From contig NC_065576.1 of assembly GCF_937616625.2 (NCBI RefSeq), positions 6,884,501-6,948,500 on the forward strand: DNA of 64,000 bases, written 5' to 3'. Positions 26,258 through 38,975 of this stretch are shown one piece after another. The notes below the pieces were generated by a model that did not search any database, was not told the DNA's origin, and worked only from the letters and a program-made list of their open reading frames with translations. This DNA is from Mercurialis annua (Eukaryota; Streptophyta; Magnoliopsida; Malpighiales; Euphorbiaceae). The translations under genes and the position numbers were made by a program. Positions within the stretch are counted from its first letter, which is position 1. Every line of letters begins with the position of its first letter.

Positions 26258-29200
26258 TAATTGTTCATGTATTTAACACTATTTAATTTTGTTTATAGTG
26301 CATCAAGGTACCCAATTTTTATCTCTCTATATTAGGCATAATACTTGTAATCCAACCTGAAAATATATGAATTAGTATAAATTATAACTAAGTAATATAT
26401 ATCGTTAAATTTTGACATATTTAGTGCTGTTAAATGAATTATGATAAAGTAATTCGACTTGTAAAACACTTAAAATTGGTAAAATCAGATAGAATTTTAG
26501 CGGATTTGTGTCGAAAAAATGTCAATTCATTTATAGCACGAAATAACTTATTGTATCGCGGATTAACTCCAACTTCATTTAATCCGTTTATAAATTATAC
26601 TAAAAATAAATATATTTATATTTTAAAACGTAAAAGTGTCGTGTTAGTCGTATCATTATAGCAAAGGTGTTAGTTGTGTTATATGTTTATCTTAAAGTAT
26701 TGATCGTAATATACTATATTATCCGATTATAATTTATGTTGTTTTATTAAAAAAAATGATACGATTAGCTACATAAATCGAATTCGAATCAATTCTAATT
26801 AAAAAATAAATAAATTGACGTCACACTAATACCCGCAGATTTAAGCAAAGCGATACAATACACTACAATACAAATGGTTGTTATCTTATGCTTATTTTTG
26901 GCCATGTGAACTCGCCAAGTTCGTATCAGCACCAATGAAATTGAACTCACTGAGTCACTGTTTTACCAAAATATTTAATTTAATTGGTTTGGTTTTGTAC
27001 AGACTCCAGACATACTCATAGCCACATGGGTTTCTACCCACAGAATTCAAAAGTCCAATTACGAATCAGTGCTGAATCAATTATTATCACCAGTAATCTA
27101 TTTTTTATTATTATTTTATTCCTTCTTCTATTTATTGATTATTACTATTATTATTATTTGCAGCTCTTTTTTCCACTACTGTTACTGTGTTACATAATAT
27201 TTCTTTTTAAATTGAAGTACCAATAACTTTTAATATTTACACGACAGTGCAAATATAAGGTTGGCAAGTTTAGATTTATGATCAATTATTTCATATAATA
27301 TGTGTATCACGTGAATATATAATATATATTTTTTCTATTAATAAATTCCATGAACATTTGATAAACATAATTTATATATTTATAACTGTGAGAGGTATGT
27401 TGTATGGACAAAAAATATTTGCCTATTGCTCTCAACAAAAAATGTTACTAGTACTTAGTATAAACAATTAAATTAATTGAGTCGTAAAAATCGCATGGTT
27501 TTTTATCAACTTAACTATATATATATAAAAAATAAACTTAAACGTTATAAATAAAGTAATTATTATTGATAGTATTAATTATGATTATCCGCCACAAAGA
27601 TTTTTAAGTCATTTTATTTAATTGTCTTTAGTTGTTTATCAATTGCGTGCAAAATTATTGATTCAGTTATTGATTCGATAAACTACCAATTAAAGTTTAA
27701 TTCAATGATACAAAAATATTGTACTATTTAAAATTGAGATGGGAATATAATAATAAAACAATAAATAGTTGTAAGAATAGTACAAGGTAACAAAATTAGA
27801 GGGAAAATTGATGAAGGAATCCAAGGAAAAGATGATAAAAAATGGATGGACCGAATCTTATGCAGAGAATTGGAAATGTGGGTTATGAAATCTACTGCAT
27901 ATGCTCTTATCTCTTCACACATTATCATAAACAATTTTCAGTCCCCACCTTCAGTTTTAGTACACATGGCTTTTGCAGGGTTTTGCTTCCACCAATATTG
28001 AAAAATTATTACATACACTCTTGCGACATATCATTCATGTAACAAACTAATAATACATCGGCCAGTTTATAATAGCTACTAATAAATGAACAAATGTCAC
28101 AATTTAAAAGTAGTGAAACATTTGTTCTACAAAATTAATTTCTTTTATACATATAATATTTTATATGTACTTATTTTTTTTGCTAGAAATAAATTATTGT
28201 ACTGGAAAGACCCCTCTTCCAACATATATTTTTATTTTATCTTAGTCAAACTTTGCTATTATATTATGTCTCATTTATATACTTTGTTTTTGAAAGGATC
28301 CATATATACTTGTGATAAGACATTTTCTCATTAGAAAGCCAATATATTTTGTTTCATTTTTATAATTCCATATCTTTATGTCCAAAATTAATTATTATCT
28401 CCATGAGTTTAGATCGAAATCATTATTTCTCCTATAAATTTTAAAAATTATTGTTTCTCTCTTCTATTTATTTATTTTTTAAAACTAAAACCTCCATTTA
28501 TAAGGAGGTTTCAATTATACAAATTATAAATGTGAAAAGAAAATAGAATTTTTATAAAACTCATAGAGAAAATAGTATTTCGGACATAAATTTATAAAAA
28601 TAATAGTAATTATGTTTTATGATAACCGGTTAGCTACAGTTAAAATTGTATATATGTTAGATATCCTTCTATTAAGATTGTAGATTTAGTTTTTTCTATA
28701 AACGCTTTTTTATCAATAATAATAAAAAATTTATTTCATTCATTTTATGTAAAACTATTTTTTTTATCGATGAATTTAATTAATTTTTTTTATCAGAAAT
28801 AGACCTACTTTAAAATTAGTTATTAGCGAAGGTTAGCGAAAATTAATATATATTTTTTAAAATTAAATCAGGTAAATTACGGTCCGAGAAGACTCGGAAG
28901 TTCGGACTCTTTACCTCATGCAAGTATAAGGATCTGGCCAGTAGGCCAAGTCCTCATATGCGAATTTAATTAATTGGAAGTGGTGGTTTTGTTTTTCAAC
29001 AAAAACAATTATCTAATAATCAGTGATGTATTGACACATCCAACTATAAATCAGAGAGCCTTGGTAATTAACTAAGAGAATAAAATAAATTGCATTACAA
29101 GAAACACTTTGATTATCATCAAAACTAATTTCTATTTACCAAATCCCACCACTACCAAATTTTGTCAAGTCATGTCCTTTTTATCTTTTGGTTGTTCTTT

Positions 29201-30318
29201 TCATTTTAATACTCTTAGAAAATTAATGAACTTAAAAAAGGAAAAAATAATTAGTATTCTTAATTAACATACATTGTGATTTTAAATCTTAATTTAAACG
29301 CAAATGCTTGTTATTGCACTTGAACTTTTTTACTTTTGAAGTCTATAAAATACTCATGATCATCAAGCTAATTAAAGAAAATAATGCAACCCATCAACTT
29401 AATTAGTAGGGAACTCAACACAAATCTAGTATTAATTATTTGTTTTGCCTAATTCGTTAGCAGTATCTAATTTATGGCCTAGACGACTAACGATATGAGT
29501 TGTGACAATATGCATACGCAATATATGACATGATTGATGATACCATAAGGTAGAAAACATAGGTTATAATTAACACACATTGCATAATCAGAAAATGAGA
29601 GAAAGAGGAGAAAAAAGTGAAAAAGAATAATAACTAATGACTAGATAAGGAGGGAGATATAAAAAAAATTAAAAAATTAAAAAATTAAAACATTAAAAAG
29701 TTAAAAAGTGAAATTATTTGGTGATTGTTAATCAAGGAGCAATCATGCATCCTGCCCATTGTAGGGGTGATTATTAGATCGCTTAAACCGAATGAATTGA
29801 TCAATTTTAGTTAAATTTTGTTGAACATCCTATTAGTTAATTTGATAGTAAATTTAATTCAGTTCAACAAACAAATATTTCGATTCGATTATGAGAATTT
29901 TAGGATTCTAATTAACCGAGTAAATTTGGTTAAAATAAATGTTTACTTAATTTGATTACTTCAATTAATTCATTTCGGCAAATGAAATAAATAAATTTGA
30001 TTACAATTTAATGCTTTAAAATTTTAGTTAATCGATTAACTGAACTAGTTGATCTTTTTCATATTTTATTAATTATCTATTTTATCCTAACCGACCGTTT
30101 TCTAGTTCCTAGTAGCCCTTCAGTATCTACCCACAAAAAAATGAAATAATAATAATATAATAATATAATTTGACTGAATTAGATAATTTAATTGTTACCT
30201 ATAAAAGGACACAGCACAGCTTGCAAACTAACATGCACACACAATTATACAGAAGAAAACAAACCTAATTCATCAATCTTTTCTTCAATCATTTTTTTTA
30301 CTATTTGATTGAAAGATA
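26258..30318. other. Gene-poor AT-rich spacer
   Basis: About 4 kb without a recognisable gene. Short open frames (for example 26434-26661 and 28086-28334) have AT-driven composition and no family signature. GC-richer islands at 28868-28960 and a block starting GGGGTGATTATTAGATC at 29763 resemble ends of old transposons but could not be assigned. Confidence 0.5.
30200..30208 (+). promoter_or_regulatory. TATA box of the 94-residue protein gene
   Basis: TATAAAAGG, a near-consensus plant TATA box, lies 111 bp before the start codon at 30319. It predicts transcription from about 30232 and an 80-90 nt 5' UTR. Confidence 0.7.
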
Positions 30319-30603
30319 ATGGAGAGAGATAATCTTCGTCTTCCTCCTCCGCTCCCTCACCGGCGATCTTCCTGTCTCTCCGGCTGCATAGTCTCATCTC
30401 CGTCGTGTTTTCCGGTGCACGAAGAAATGGAGTACACGCGAATTCACAGCAGCAGCAAGAGAAGTAGTAGAAGATGGAGGCATTTAATAAGAAGGCTAGT
30501 TATTGGATCATTGTCGTCGTCGTCGAAGCCGTTGTCGTTTCATTACGATGCTATTAGTTATTCACAAAATTTTGATGAAGGCTGCCGTTTTGAAGAGTAT
30601 TGA
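30319..30603 (+). CDS. Small basic plant protein of unknown function
   Basis: Intronless frame of 94 residues, far more GC-rich than its surroundings and preceded by a good TATA box. The product has a Pro/Leu/Arg-rich N-terminus (LRLPPPLPHRRSSC), a cysteine segment (SGCIVSSPSCFPVHEE), an Arg-rich stretch (KRSSRRWRHLIRRL) and an acidic tail with YDAISYSQNFDEG. I believe this SCFPVHEE...RRWR...YSQNFDEG arrangement recurs in small uncharacterised land-plant proteins, but I cannot name a family. No signal peptide or membrane segment is seen. The function is unknown. Confidence 0.8.
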   Translation: MERDNLRLPPPLPHRRSSCLSGCIVSSPSCFPVHEEMEYTRIHSSSKRSSRRWRHLIRRLVIGSLSSSSKPLSFHYDAISYSQNFDEGCRFEEY

Positions 30604-31736
30604 GTTCTATACATTTTTGTATGTGTTATTATTATTATTCTTCTTGTACTGAGATCTATTGTTTTTTTGATTTTTTGAGTATACTATAAATCTCTCTTTA
30701 AACAACCTGGATCTGGCGATATACTCGGAGTTTGATTTCCTCTTAAGTGCAGTGTATAATGCTATACTAGGGGTGTGAAAAAATCAAACCGGACAGTAAA
30801 ATCGAACTGAATCAAAATTATTATTCGGTTATTTAGTTAATATGGTTTGTTTTGGTGTTATATCTATATAGAGAAGGCTATACCATCTGAATTATAACTC
30901 ATTAGTAGATAATAAATTTCATAGGTCGCCATTCCCGTAAATTAATCGGATATTTTGCCATAAATCCGTCAGAAAACTGAGATATTTATTTCATCTTCTC
31001 GGCGAATAGCCGAAATGTATGAGCAAATATTTACTTGACCTAAATGTTTTAAATGATCTAAATTATGCTCTAAAACTTGATTAGTTAGCCTCTTTTTTTG
31101 TTAGTTGATCTTTTTTTCTCTTATGGTTAATTAACAGAAAATTTAATAAAAGAAAATAGCAGTACAAAGGAGGTGTCAGTACAGTGCAACTTGCATTAGC
31201 CAACAAAAACATTGTTGATTGATTGTTCTGTTTTACAGTGAGACAGTGGAGCCATCCACTTGTTATACCTTTTGTTCATAAATTCTGCAGCTACCTTAAT
31301 TACCTCTGCTAATTTGTTGTTTTGCCATCCAAATTATGTTTAATTTTCTTTATGTATCAGATTAATGATTGTATGAAGAAATTAATTTTAAAAATTATTA
31401 AAATGAGAAAAAAAGGAAAATAGATAATTTTATTGAAACGCCGTGAATAGTTATTTTAAAAAAGCAACAAATGTTCACTTTGACCCTTAAACTTGCTGTG
31501 AAAAATTAAATAAAAATCAAATAAAGATAAGTTTGCAGTTTTGAATTTTTTTTTCTGAAATTTGATATTTTAGTTCATTTTTTTCACTTTTAGGAGATGG
31601 CATATTGGACAATTTGAATCTGAAAAGGTAAAACAAGCCACAGTGACAAGTTTGAGGATGTTATTTTTACCTATTAATTTTTTTATTTTAACTTTAGTTT
31701 TCTCTCTAGTTTTGACTATTTCATCGTCCAATTAGA

Positions 31737-31744
31737 GCGGGAAA
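31737..31744 (-). promoter_or_regulatory. E2F binding-site consensus
   Basis: GCGGGAAA (TTTCCCGC on the minus strand) matches the plant E2F consensus and lies 136 bp before the CAP-D3 start codon. It fits S-phase or cell-cycle expression of a condensin gene. The match is seen; the regulation is inferred. Confidence 0.6.
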
Positions 31745-31830
31745 TCCGAAATTCAAAAAGAAAGAACACATGAACACACTGACGCGACTCTCCATCCTCC
31801 GCCTGTAAGCAACTGCATTTCCACTTCCTG

Positions 31831-31866
31831 CCACCGCCACCGCCACCGCCACCGCCACCGCCACCA
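31831..31866 (+). repeat. (CCACCG)n repeat in CAP-D3 5' UTR
   Basis: About six tandem hexanucleotide units immediately before the start codon region; the last unit is degenerate. It is GC-rich in an AT-rich context and may vary in length among individuals. Confidence 0.9.
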
Positions 31867-31869
31867 TCA

Positions 31870-31878
31870 AAACCCTAA
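31870..31878 (+). promoter_or_regulatory. Telo-box next to CAP-D3 start
   Basis: AAACCCTAA directly precedes the ATG at 31880. Telo-boxes are common in promoters and leaders of plant genes active in dividing cells. Confidence 0.6.
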
Positions 31879-31879
31879 A

Positions 31880-34800
31880 ATGGAAGAAATAATATCAACA
31901 ACAATCTCAGACTTAGAAGAATTAACCCAAACAAACCCCACAAACCCCCGATATCTCTCACTCACAACTCTCCAAAATCTCCAATCTTTACTAGACTCCA
32001 GAAACAATCACGAATTACTCGAACAATTCTTCCTCGAACTCTCCTCAAAATCAATCTCAATCTCGTCCCTTCTCACTCCATTGACCTCAACAATGGACTC
32101 CGGTCCGATCAACCTCTCTTTAATCTCCTCAAAATGTTACTTATCTCTCTTATTATCACCTAATTCCCCCGTTTTCACTCTCTTCACTCCGATATCGTTC
32201 CTCTCCCTTCTCCGCTCCATTCGCCGCTCTCTCAAACCCTCCGCCGTCGCTCCGGCGGACTCCAGCCGGTCCCGAGTCAAGAAGCGGAAGGGACGGAAGG
32301 CGAATTGTAGTGAGGAAGTAGAAGGAAGCAGTGACGAGGGGGCTTTTGATGTGAGGTTATTTTTTAGTGTTTTGGAAAAATTAGGGTTAGTTTTGGATTT
32401 AATTCATTTAAATAGGTTTCCTGACAGTTTAAAATCTTTGATTCAAACTGTCGCAGAAATTCCGGTTTTACTGACGGAACTGGGAGGTTTCAACAGATTG
32501 AAAGATTTGTGTTCGGTTATTTTGCGGGAAGTTCTTAAATCTGAGCATGGGGAGGAGAAGGAAACTGCAGCTGAGGTTTTGAAGTCGTTGACGCCGTTAA
32601 TGCTGGCCGTTAAATCTCAGGCGAGGGTTTTTGCATTGGGGTTTGTTAAGGATTCAATGATGCGTTTGAGTAAACAGAACGACGGAGTTAAAGCAGCTGT
32701 TGTTAATTTGCCGAGATTTTTGATACAGAAGGCGCCGGAGAAGGCGGAGGGGAGAGCATTGGCTGTGGAGGCTGTAATGGAAATTGTGAAATCGATGGAG
32801 TTGGAAGATCAAATTGGGTTTGTTAAATATGTTGTGAATATGACACGAGGGAAAGCAAATCTTAGGATTTTGGGTGTTGATTTGATTTTAAATTTGATGA
32901 TGTCGTTAAAGGATCCGTTTGGAGAGGATTTAGAGTGTGAAGTTAAGGATTCTTGGGGGTTTGAGTGCTTAGAGGCGTTGATTCAGCGTTGCTCGGATTC
33001 CGGTGCTGGAATTCGAGCTCGGGCGTTGTCTAATTTGGCTCAGTTGGTTGGGTTTTTGTTGAGTTATGATAAGAATTGTGATGTTTTGAAGAAAGTATTG
33101 GGTTTGGAAGAGGGTGGTGAAGTAATTGAAGGTAGGATTAATGATATTTTGAGGAAAAGGTGTATGGATGAGAAGGCTAATGTTCGGAGAGCTGCACTTG
33201 CTTTGGTTAGCAAGTTGATTTCTCTCATGAACGGTAATTTTGATGGAATTCTACTTAAAACTATGGGAATGGCTTGCTCTGATCCACTCGTAAGTATACG
33301 TAAAGCAGCAATTTCAGCTCTTTCAGAGGTTAGCTTCACTGTGCTTCACCTATTATGTCGTGAGTGTATTTTTGTCATGATAAATGCTGCGTAACTGAAC
33401 TGATGTTCCAATGTTTGATGTTTTAGTATCTATCTTTCTTGTGTTGAATTTGATATTTAATTGCAGGCGTTAAGAATGTTACCTGATGAAATTGTGGTAA
33501 TTGAGTGGCTGCACTCTATTCCACGACTAATAGCTGATAATGAAACCAGCGTTCAAGAGGAATGTGAGAACTTGTTCCTTGAGTTAGTTCTGGATCGCAT
33601 TTCTAAAGCAGGATCTCCTGGTAAAACAGACAGTGAATTCAGTTTCAATCATTCAAGTATGAAAAAAAAAGATATAGAAAGGGAAATTGAACTGTTATTC
33701 CCAAAAGGAGTACTGGTTCTTTTGAAGGAGATCTGCAATGGAGAGGTGGCTCCTTGGGTGAGAAAAATTTGTGCAAACTTGGGTAAAAAGAAAAAACTGA
33801 AGCCCAAATTAGCTACTGCATTGCAGAGTGTCATAAAGACTTCTGAGTCTCTTTGGTTAAGTCATTCCAAACCTATAGAAAAGTGGAATGCCCCTTTTGG
33901 TGCTTGGTTTCTTCTATCAGAGGTGTCAGTTTACCTTGCAAAAGCAATTGACTGGGAGTTTCTTTATCATCATTGGAAGCTCCTTGACAAGTTTGGAGCA
34001 GCATCTAGGGGTTCGCTTGGAAAAGAAATTTTGCATGAAGATGAAGAGGGCTCAGAAGCAAACTCTGTTGCATGGGCTGGGGATCGTGTTTTCCTCCTGC
34101 AAACAATCTCTAATGTTTCAGTAGAGCTGCCGCCTGAAGCTGCAGCAGATTTAGCTCATAACTTGCTCAAAAGAATTGAAGAATTCAACATGCACTCAAC
34201 TGAGGTACTGATAATGTGTTAGCCTACATCTTAATTCGAAGCAATATATGTTTTGTTATCTTCTCCAAATTGCATGGACATGCGCGGTAATTACTAATTA
34301 GCATGTATGTAAATGTAAGGGCAAAAGTCATTTACTACTTGCTTTGGATGAGTTCAATTGATGTCTACTTTATTTAGTTCTCAATTCTTTAGAGACCCAA
34401 ACTGCACCTGCTTTATATTGTCCTTTATCATATTACAATGCCCTTTTGTTGTTGACCTGAATATCAAGTGCAATTTTGAAATGAAGAAACTAAATCTGTA
34501 GTTGCACATATTACTCACGAGTTAATATATTTATGTGATAAACTACTCTTCGTCCATTTTTACTAACTTGAATATGTTCTGTGACCTGATCTGTTTAATT
34601 TATTGAGATGTGTGAACTTGATTTTTTTTTTTGGCTAAACCCATTTTAAGGTCCTTTAACTTTCATTTTTTGGTTTATCAAGTCCTTCAACTTTTATTTG
34701 GATTTCTCAAATCCTTAAACTTTCATTTTTTGGTTCATTAGGTTCCTCAACTTCTATTTGACTTTCTTAGGTCCTTAAATTTTTGTTTTTTGGTTCATTA

Positions 34801-37800
34801 GGTCCTTAAACGAAGATCCATTTAAGGACCCAATGAACCAAGAAGTAAACAATTAGGGACTTGAGAAAGACAAATAAAAGTTGAAGGACCTGATGAACCA
34901 AAAAATGAAAATGAAAGTTTAAGGACCCGAAAAAGTCAAATAGAAGTTAAGGGACCTAATGAACCAAAAATGTATAGTTTAGGGACCTCAAAATAGGTTT
35001 AGCCATTTTTTTTTTGTATGTCATAATTTACATGCCTTAGCTCCATTACCTGCAAGGCTGCAAAGGCCTTGGCTGAAAACATGATGCTAAACAGTGCCCA
35101 TTGACAAAAACGACCTACTGGCTGTTGGCACATGCAGCTTCTACTTAGAATGGTGTCTTTATTCATTTTGTTCATTTGGTGTATTGATTGTAGGTTAATG
35201 CTCATGTAAAGGCACTCAGAACATTATGTAAAAGGAAGGCTCAGAATCCCGAGGAGGCTGATGCACTTGTCATGAAATGGGCAAAACAAGTTCTCTCTAA
35301 AGCCTCCGAAATGTTAGAAAAGTACGTTTCAGGGGATCTGAAAGCAAATAATAGAAACAGTTTCTTTACGCCTCCTAGAAGTCAAAGCTCAGGAAAAAAA
35401 AGTGAAAGATCAGAGCGCAAAAGAGGAGCTGCAGTAGTAACGGCTACTTACACCATTGGGTCATTAGTTACTGTTTGTCCTTCAGCTGATATCAGCACGA
35501 TTGTCCCTGTACTGCATACCATCATTACTTCTGGAAATGCTGATCCAAAATTGAGTAAATTGCCAGGTCCTACTGTCTCTTTGAAACAGACAGCGCCATC
35601 TTTGTACATCCAGGCATGGTTGGCAATGGGGAAGATCTGCTTAGCGGATGGGAAGCTTGCAAAGCGTTATATTCCGTTGTTTGTGCAGGTTTGTTCATTT
35701 CAACAAATTCTTTTCAGTCAAATATGTTAGTTTTCTCAGTACCAATGTGTGCTTTATACAAGGGATCAAAGTTGTGGAAGTTTTCTACAATGTTTGCATG
35801 ATTGCAAAATTGTTAGAGCAGTTAAACAATCACTTTGTTTCTTTCTTCTCCCTGTAATGCAAGTCGTCCGATACTCTAACCTCTTCTTGCAACGGAATGA
35901 TATTACCCTTTAGCAATTCCTCTTGATGACTTTTTTTCTTAATGGCCCATGGACCTGCTTTTGTACAGGAGCTTGAAAAGAGTGACTGCGCATCCCTTCG
36001 CAACAATCTTATCGTTACAATGGCTGATTTCTGTGTTCGCTATACAGCTCTAGTTGATTGGTAAGAGCTTGTAATTAAAATGATTAAGACATACTATGTA
36101 TAGTCTTTTCAATAATTATGTACTGCTGAGTTATAACAGCTGCCACTTACTATTTTAATTATCATTATTTTATGTGTGCAGCTATATACCAAAAATCACA
36201 AAGTGTCTTCGAGATCCATGCGAACTTGTGAGAAGGCAGACGTTTATATTGCTGTCAAGACTGTTGCAGGTTTCAGTTTCCTTAGTTCTACAATTTGCTG
36301 TTCTATTATACATTTCCAGTGCAAGGAATGCTCAGTGAAAAATGGTTTTCACTTTGAATTGTATTCTCATATTTCAGATGGATTATGTGAAGTGGAGAGG
36401 AGTTCTCTTCCTCAGATTCCTTTTATCTCTTGTGGACGAGTCAGAAAAGATTAAGCAGCTTTCTGATTTTCTCTTTGGAAATATTCTGAAAGGTAAATAG
36501 ACTCTTCACGTCTCATTATTTCGCATGATAAGTTTGTGAAGTATTTGTGAATTTTAAGTTCAGAACTTGTTCGCAGTGAAAGCACCCCTGCTAGCTTACA
36601 ATAGTTTCGTGGAATCCATTTATGTTCTGAATGACTGCGTGGCCCATAATGGACATAATGGATCTAAGACTTCGCGGGCTGAGAACCGGCTTTTCTCCAT
36701 CAGGTTGGTGCATTTAAAATTATTCTGTTACTGGATGAATAATCTTATTTGACTGTCACAAAGAATCATTAGTTTTATAATTGTTATTTCCAGGGGTAAT
36801 GATGAAAGCGCAAGAGCTAAACGAATGCACATCTATGTTTCTTTATTGAAACAAATGGCCCCGGAACACCTATTGGCAACATTTGCCAAGCTGTGTGCTG
36901 AGATTCTTGCAGCTGCATCAGATGGCATTCTTAACATAGAAGATATCACAGGACAAGCTGTCTTGCAGGTATAGAATTTTACATTTATCCTAGACCTAGG
37001 GATGGCAAAAACTGAACCAAATTGCATATACAAACCCAATTTGACATGAGAAAAATTCAATTTTTTTGTTCAGTTCGGTTTTGGAATTTAAAATTTCCAG
37101 TTCAGTTTTGGTACAATTTGAACGAAAACAACTGATCATACAGACTGGTTCGGTTGAGTCTGAAATATTTAGGCAACTGTTGAACTGCAATCCTTAGTAA
37201 TTAAAGTGGCTGCATCGATTAAAAAAAGAGCAAATTACAATGAGATTCCTCACATTTGTCATAATTACACTTTAGTCCCTCTTGTTTGAAAATTAAATGA
37301 TATGGTCCCTAATTTTTATTTTTGTCAACGATTTAGTCATTTTGTCCATTTTTGGTGTTAGTCAACTGAGTCAACGAAACTATATGGTCCCCCACTTTTG
37401 TTTCTTTCAATGATTATGTCCCTCACTTTTGTTTTTGTCAACGATTTCGTCCCTCATGTTTGAAAATCAATTTACCCCTGAGTCTTTTGATTCCGTTGGC
37501 TAACACCAAAAATGGACGGAGGGACTAAACTTTGACGGAAACAAAAGTGAGGACTATATCGTTTAATTTTCAAACAAGGACGACTTAAGTTTGAATTATG
37601 ACAAATATGTAGGACTTCATAGTAATTTGCTGGTAAAAAAATATCACATCTTATTTAAGGTTATTGTCTAGGCTGCATAAAAACTTGCCGAATCATGTAT
37701 TTTAGTATTTTGTTTTTGGAAATACCACTGAAAATTCAAAACGTTTTATATAACCGCATAAACATTTTTTGTTTCAGCATTTTCATTTCCGTGCAGTAGT

Positions 37801-38578
37801 GATCACTGAATGTGCTACTTATCAAGCTTTCATTGGATTAATTTAGTAATGAAGATACTTCAGTTCAGTGCATCTTTTTGTCTTGTCTTAATTTTTTATT
37901 GTTTAATAACCTTTCTAATTACCATGGAAGCAGGATGCTTTTCAAATTCTTGCCTGTAAAGAAATCCGGATTCCAACAGGACGCGGATCCCAAGCTGATG
38001 CTGGAGACATAGAGGAAGAAGGCGGAGATAGCGCCTCTGCCAAAGGAAAAGCTGTAACACAAGCAATCAAGAAAAGCCTTATACAAAACACAATTCCCAT
38101 CTTTATAGAACTTAAGCGACTACTCGAAAGTAAAAACAGTCCCCTCATTGGCTCCCTCATGGACTGTCTCAGAATACTTCTCAAAGACTACAAGAACGAG
38201 ATCGACGACATTTTAGTTGCCGACAAGCAACTCCAGAAAGAGCTGATTTATGATATGCAAAAATATGAATCAACCAAAGCCAAATTTGCAGCAGCTGAAG
38301 CTAGCACTTTTCTGTCTCCTAAGACTGGAAACAGAACACGTACATTGCATAAGGACTCGAGAGTTGCTTCAGCAATGGCCGATGCTGCTGCTGCAGCCAA
38401 AGTGCGGTCTGTTCTCAAAGATATGAACCGAGGTAACCCAACACCTCCGCTTAGTGCCATTAGTGCGCCGAAACTCAAGTCGGGTCAGGTTGCTGGTGGT
38501 AGTCGAATTGATCGACCAATGGATGTGTTGGAATCTTTGAGAAGGAGACAGTGTTTCAATTCTGACGATGAAAGCTGA
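31880..38578 (+). CDS. CAP-D3: Condensin-2 complex subunit D3
   Basis: HEAT-repeat subunit of condensin II, which compacts and organises chromosomes in the nucleus. Nine exons in phase: 31880-33328, 33467-34204, 35194-35688, 35969-36060, 36182-36269, 36378-36492, 36577-36703, 36794-36968, 37934-38578; 1,307 residues, close to the roughly 1,310 of Arabidopsis. The N-terminal exon of 483 codons is Leu-rich and helical, with a basic KKRKGRK patch. The exon group 35969-36968 carries the conserved condensin core (for example YIPKITKCLRDPCELVRRQT, MDYVKWRGVLFLRFLLSLVD). The C-terminus is basic and Ala-rich, ending RRRQCFNSDDES. Two introns hold foldback transposons (34205-35193, 36969-37933). No disruption is seen. 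The E2F site and telo-box upstream suit a cell-cycle gene. Confidence 0.94.
34633..35004. mobile_element. Foldback MITE in CAP-D3 intron 2
   Basis: Both ends read GGCTAAACC(C/T)ATTTT(A/G)AGGTCC inward. The arms are built of repeated units around GGTTCATTAGGTCCTTAAAC, so the whole element folds on itself. Flanks are A followed by about ten T on each side, compatible with a target duplication. No coding capacity. Probably Mutator-like. Confidence 0.8.
36999..37170. mobile_element. Possible hAT-type non-autonomous fragment
   Basis: Begins GGGATGGCAAAAACTGAACC and contains CAGTTCGGTTTTGG and GGTTCGGTTGAG, sequence typical of small plant hAT derivatives. The right boundary and target duplication are not clear. 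It lies in CAP-D3 intron 8. Confidence 0.4.
37229..37631. mobile_element. Foldback MITE in CAP-D3 intron 8
   Basis: The left end AGCAAATTACAATGAGATTCC and the right end, reverse-complemented, AGCAAATTACTATGAAGTCC are inverted; long imperfect arms follow, with repeated GTCCCTCA-type units. Flanks share TAAAAAAA, a near 9-bp duplication. No open frame. Probably Mutator-like. Confidence 0.75.
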
Positions 38579-38975
38579 TGTTGATATAAGCTCATTTTCC
38601 TACATGTCGGGTGGCCACGGTGGCAGTTCCGGTTCTGATTCTAAACCTGTGGGGTTGCAAGAGAAATGGAACCGGCCCTGAACCATCCCTACCCCTCGTC
38701 ACTGTAATTTATTTTGTAAATATAATTCTGTTAATAAAATTCTTAACTGTTTATACCTTCCTCTCCACGACGGTTGTACCATTTTTTTTAATTTGATTTA
38801 AAATGAATGGTGGTTTATCGATTCCATAATATCCACTTTTACTAATGGTAGTATTAGATATGGACACAAGGTAATTGTTTTTATATATAATTGCTGATTT
38901 TTTTTTATGATATGATAAATTCGTCCTTAAATCATAAAAGGAATTTTAGGTTTAATTAACTTATAATAAATATAA

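Larger units (their letters stand above)
30604..31879. other. Intergenic, promoter side of CAP-D3
   Basis: AT-rich spacer holding the CAP-D3 promoter near its right end. A block beginning AGGGGTGTGAAAAAATCAAACC at about 30769 resembles a hAT-type non-autonomous element but is incomplete. No gene is seen. Confidence 0.5.

Noticed and set aside
26434..26661. 75-codon open frame on the plus strand
   Set aside because: Composition is driven by AT content, there is no promoter or family motif, and it lies in a decayed spacer.
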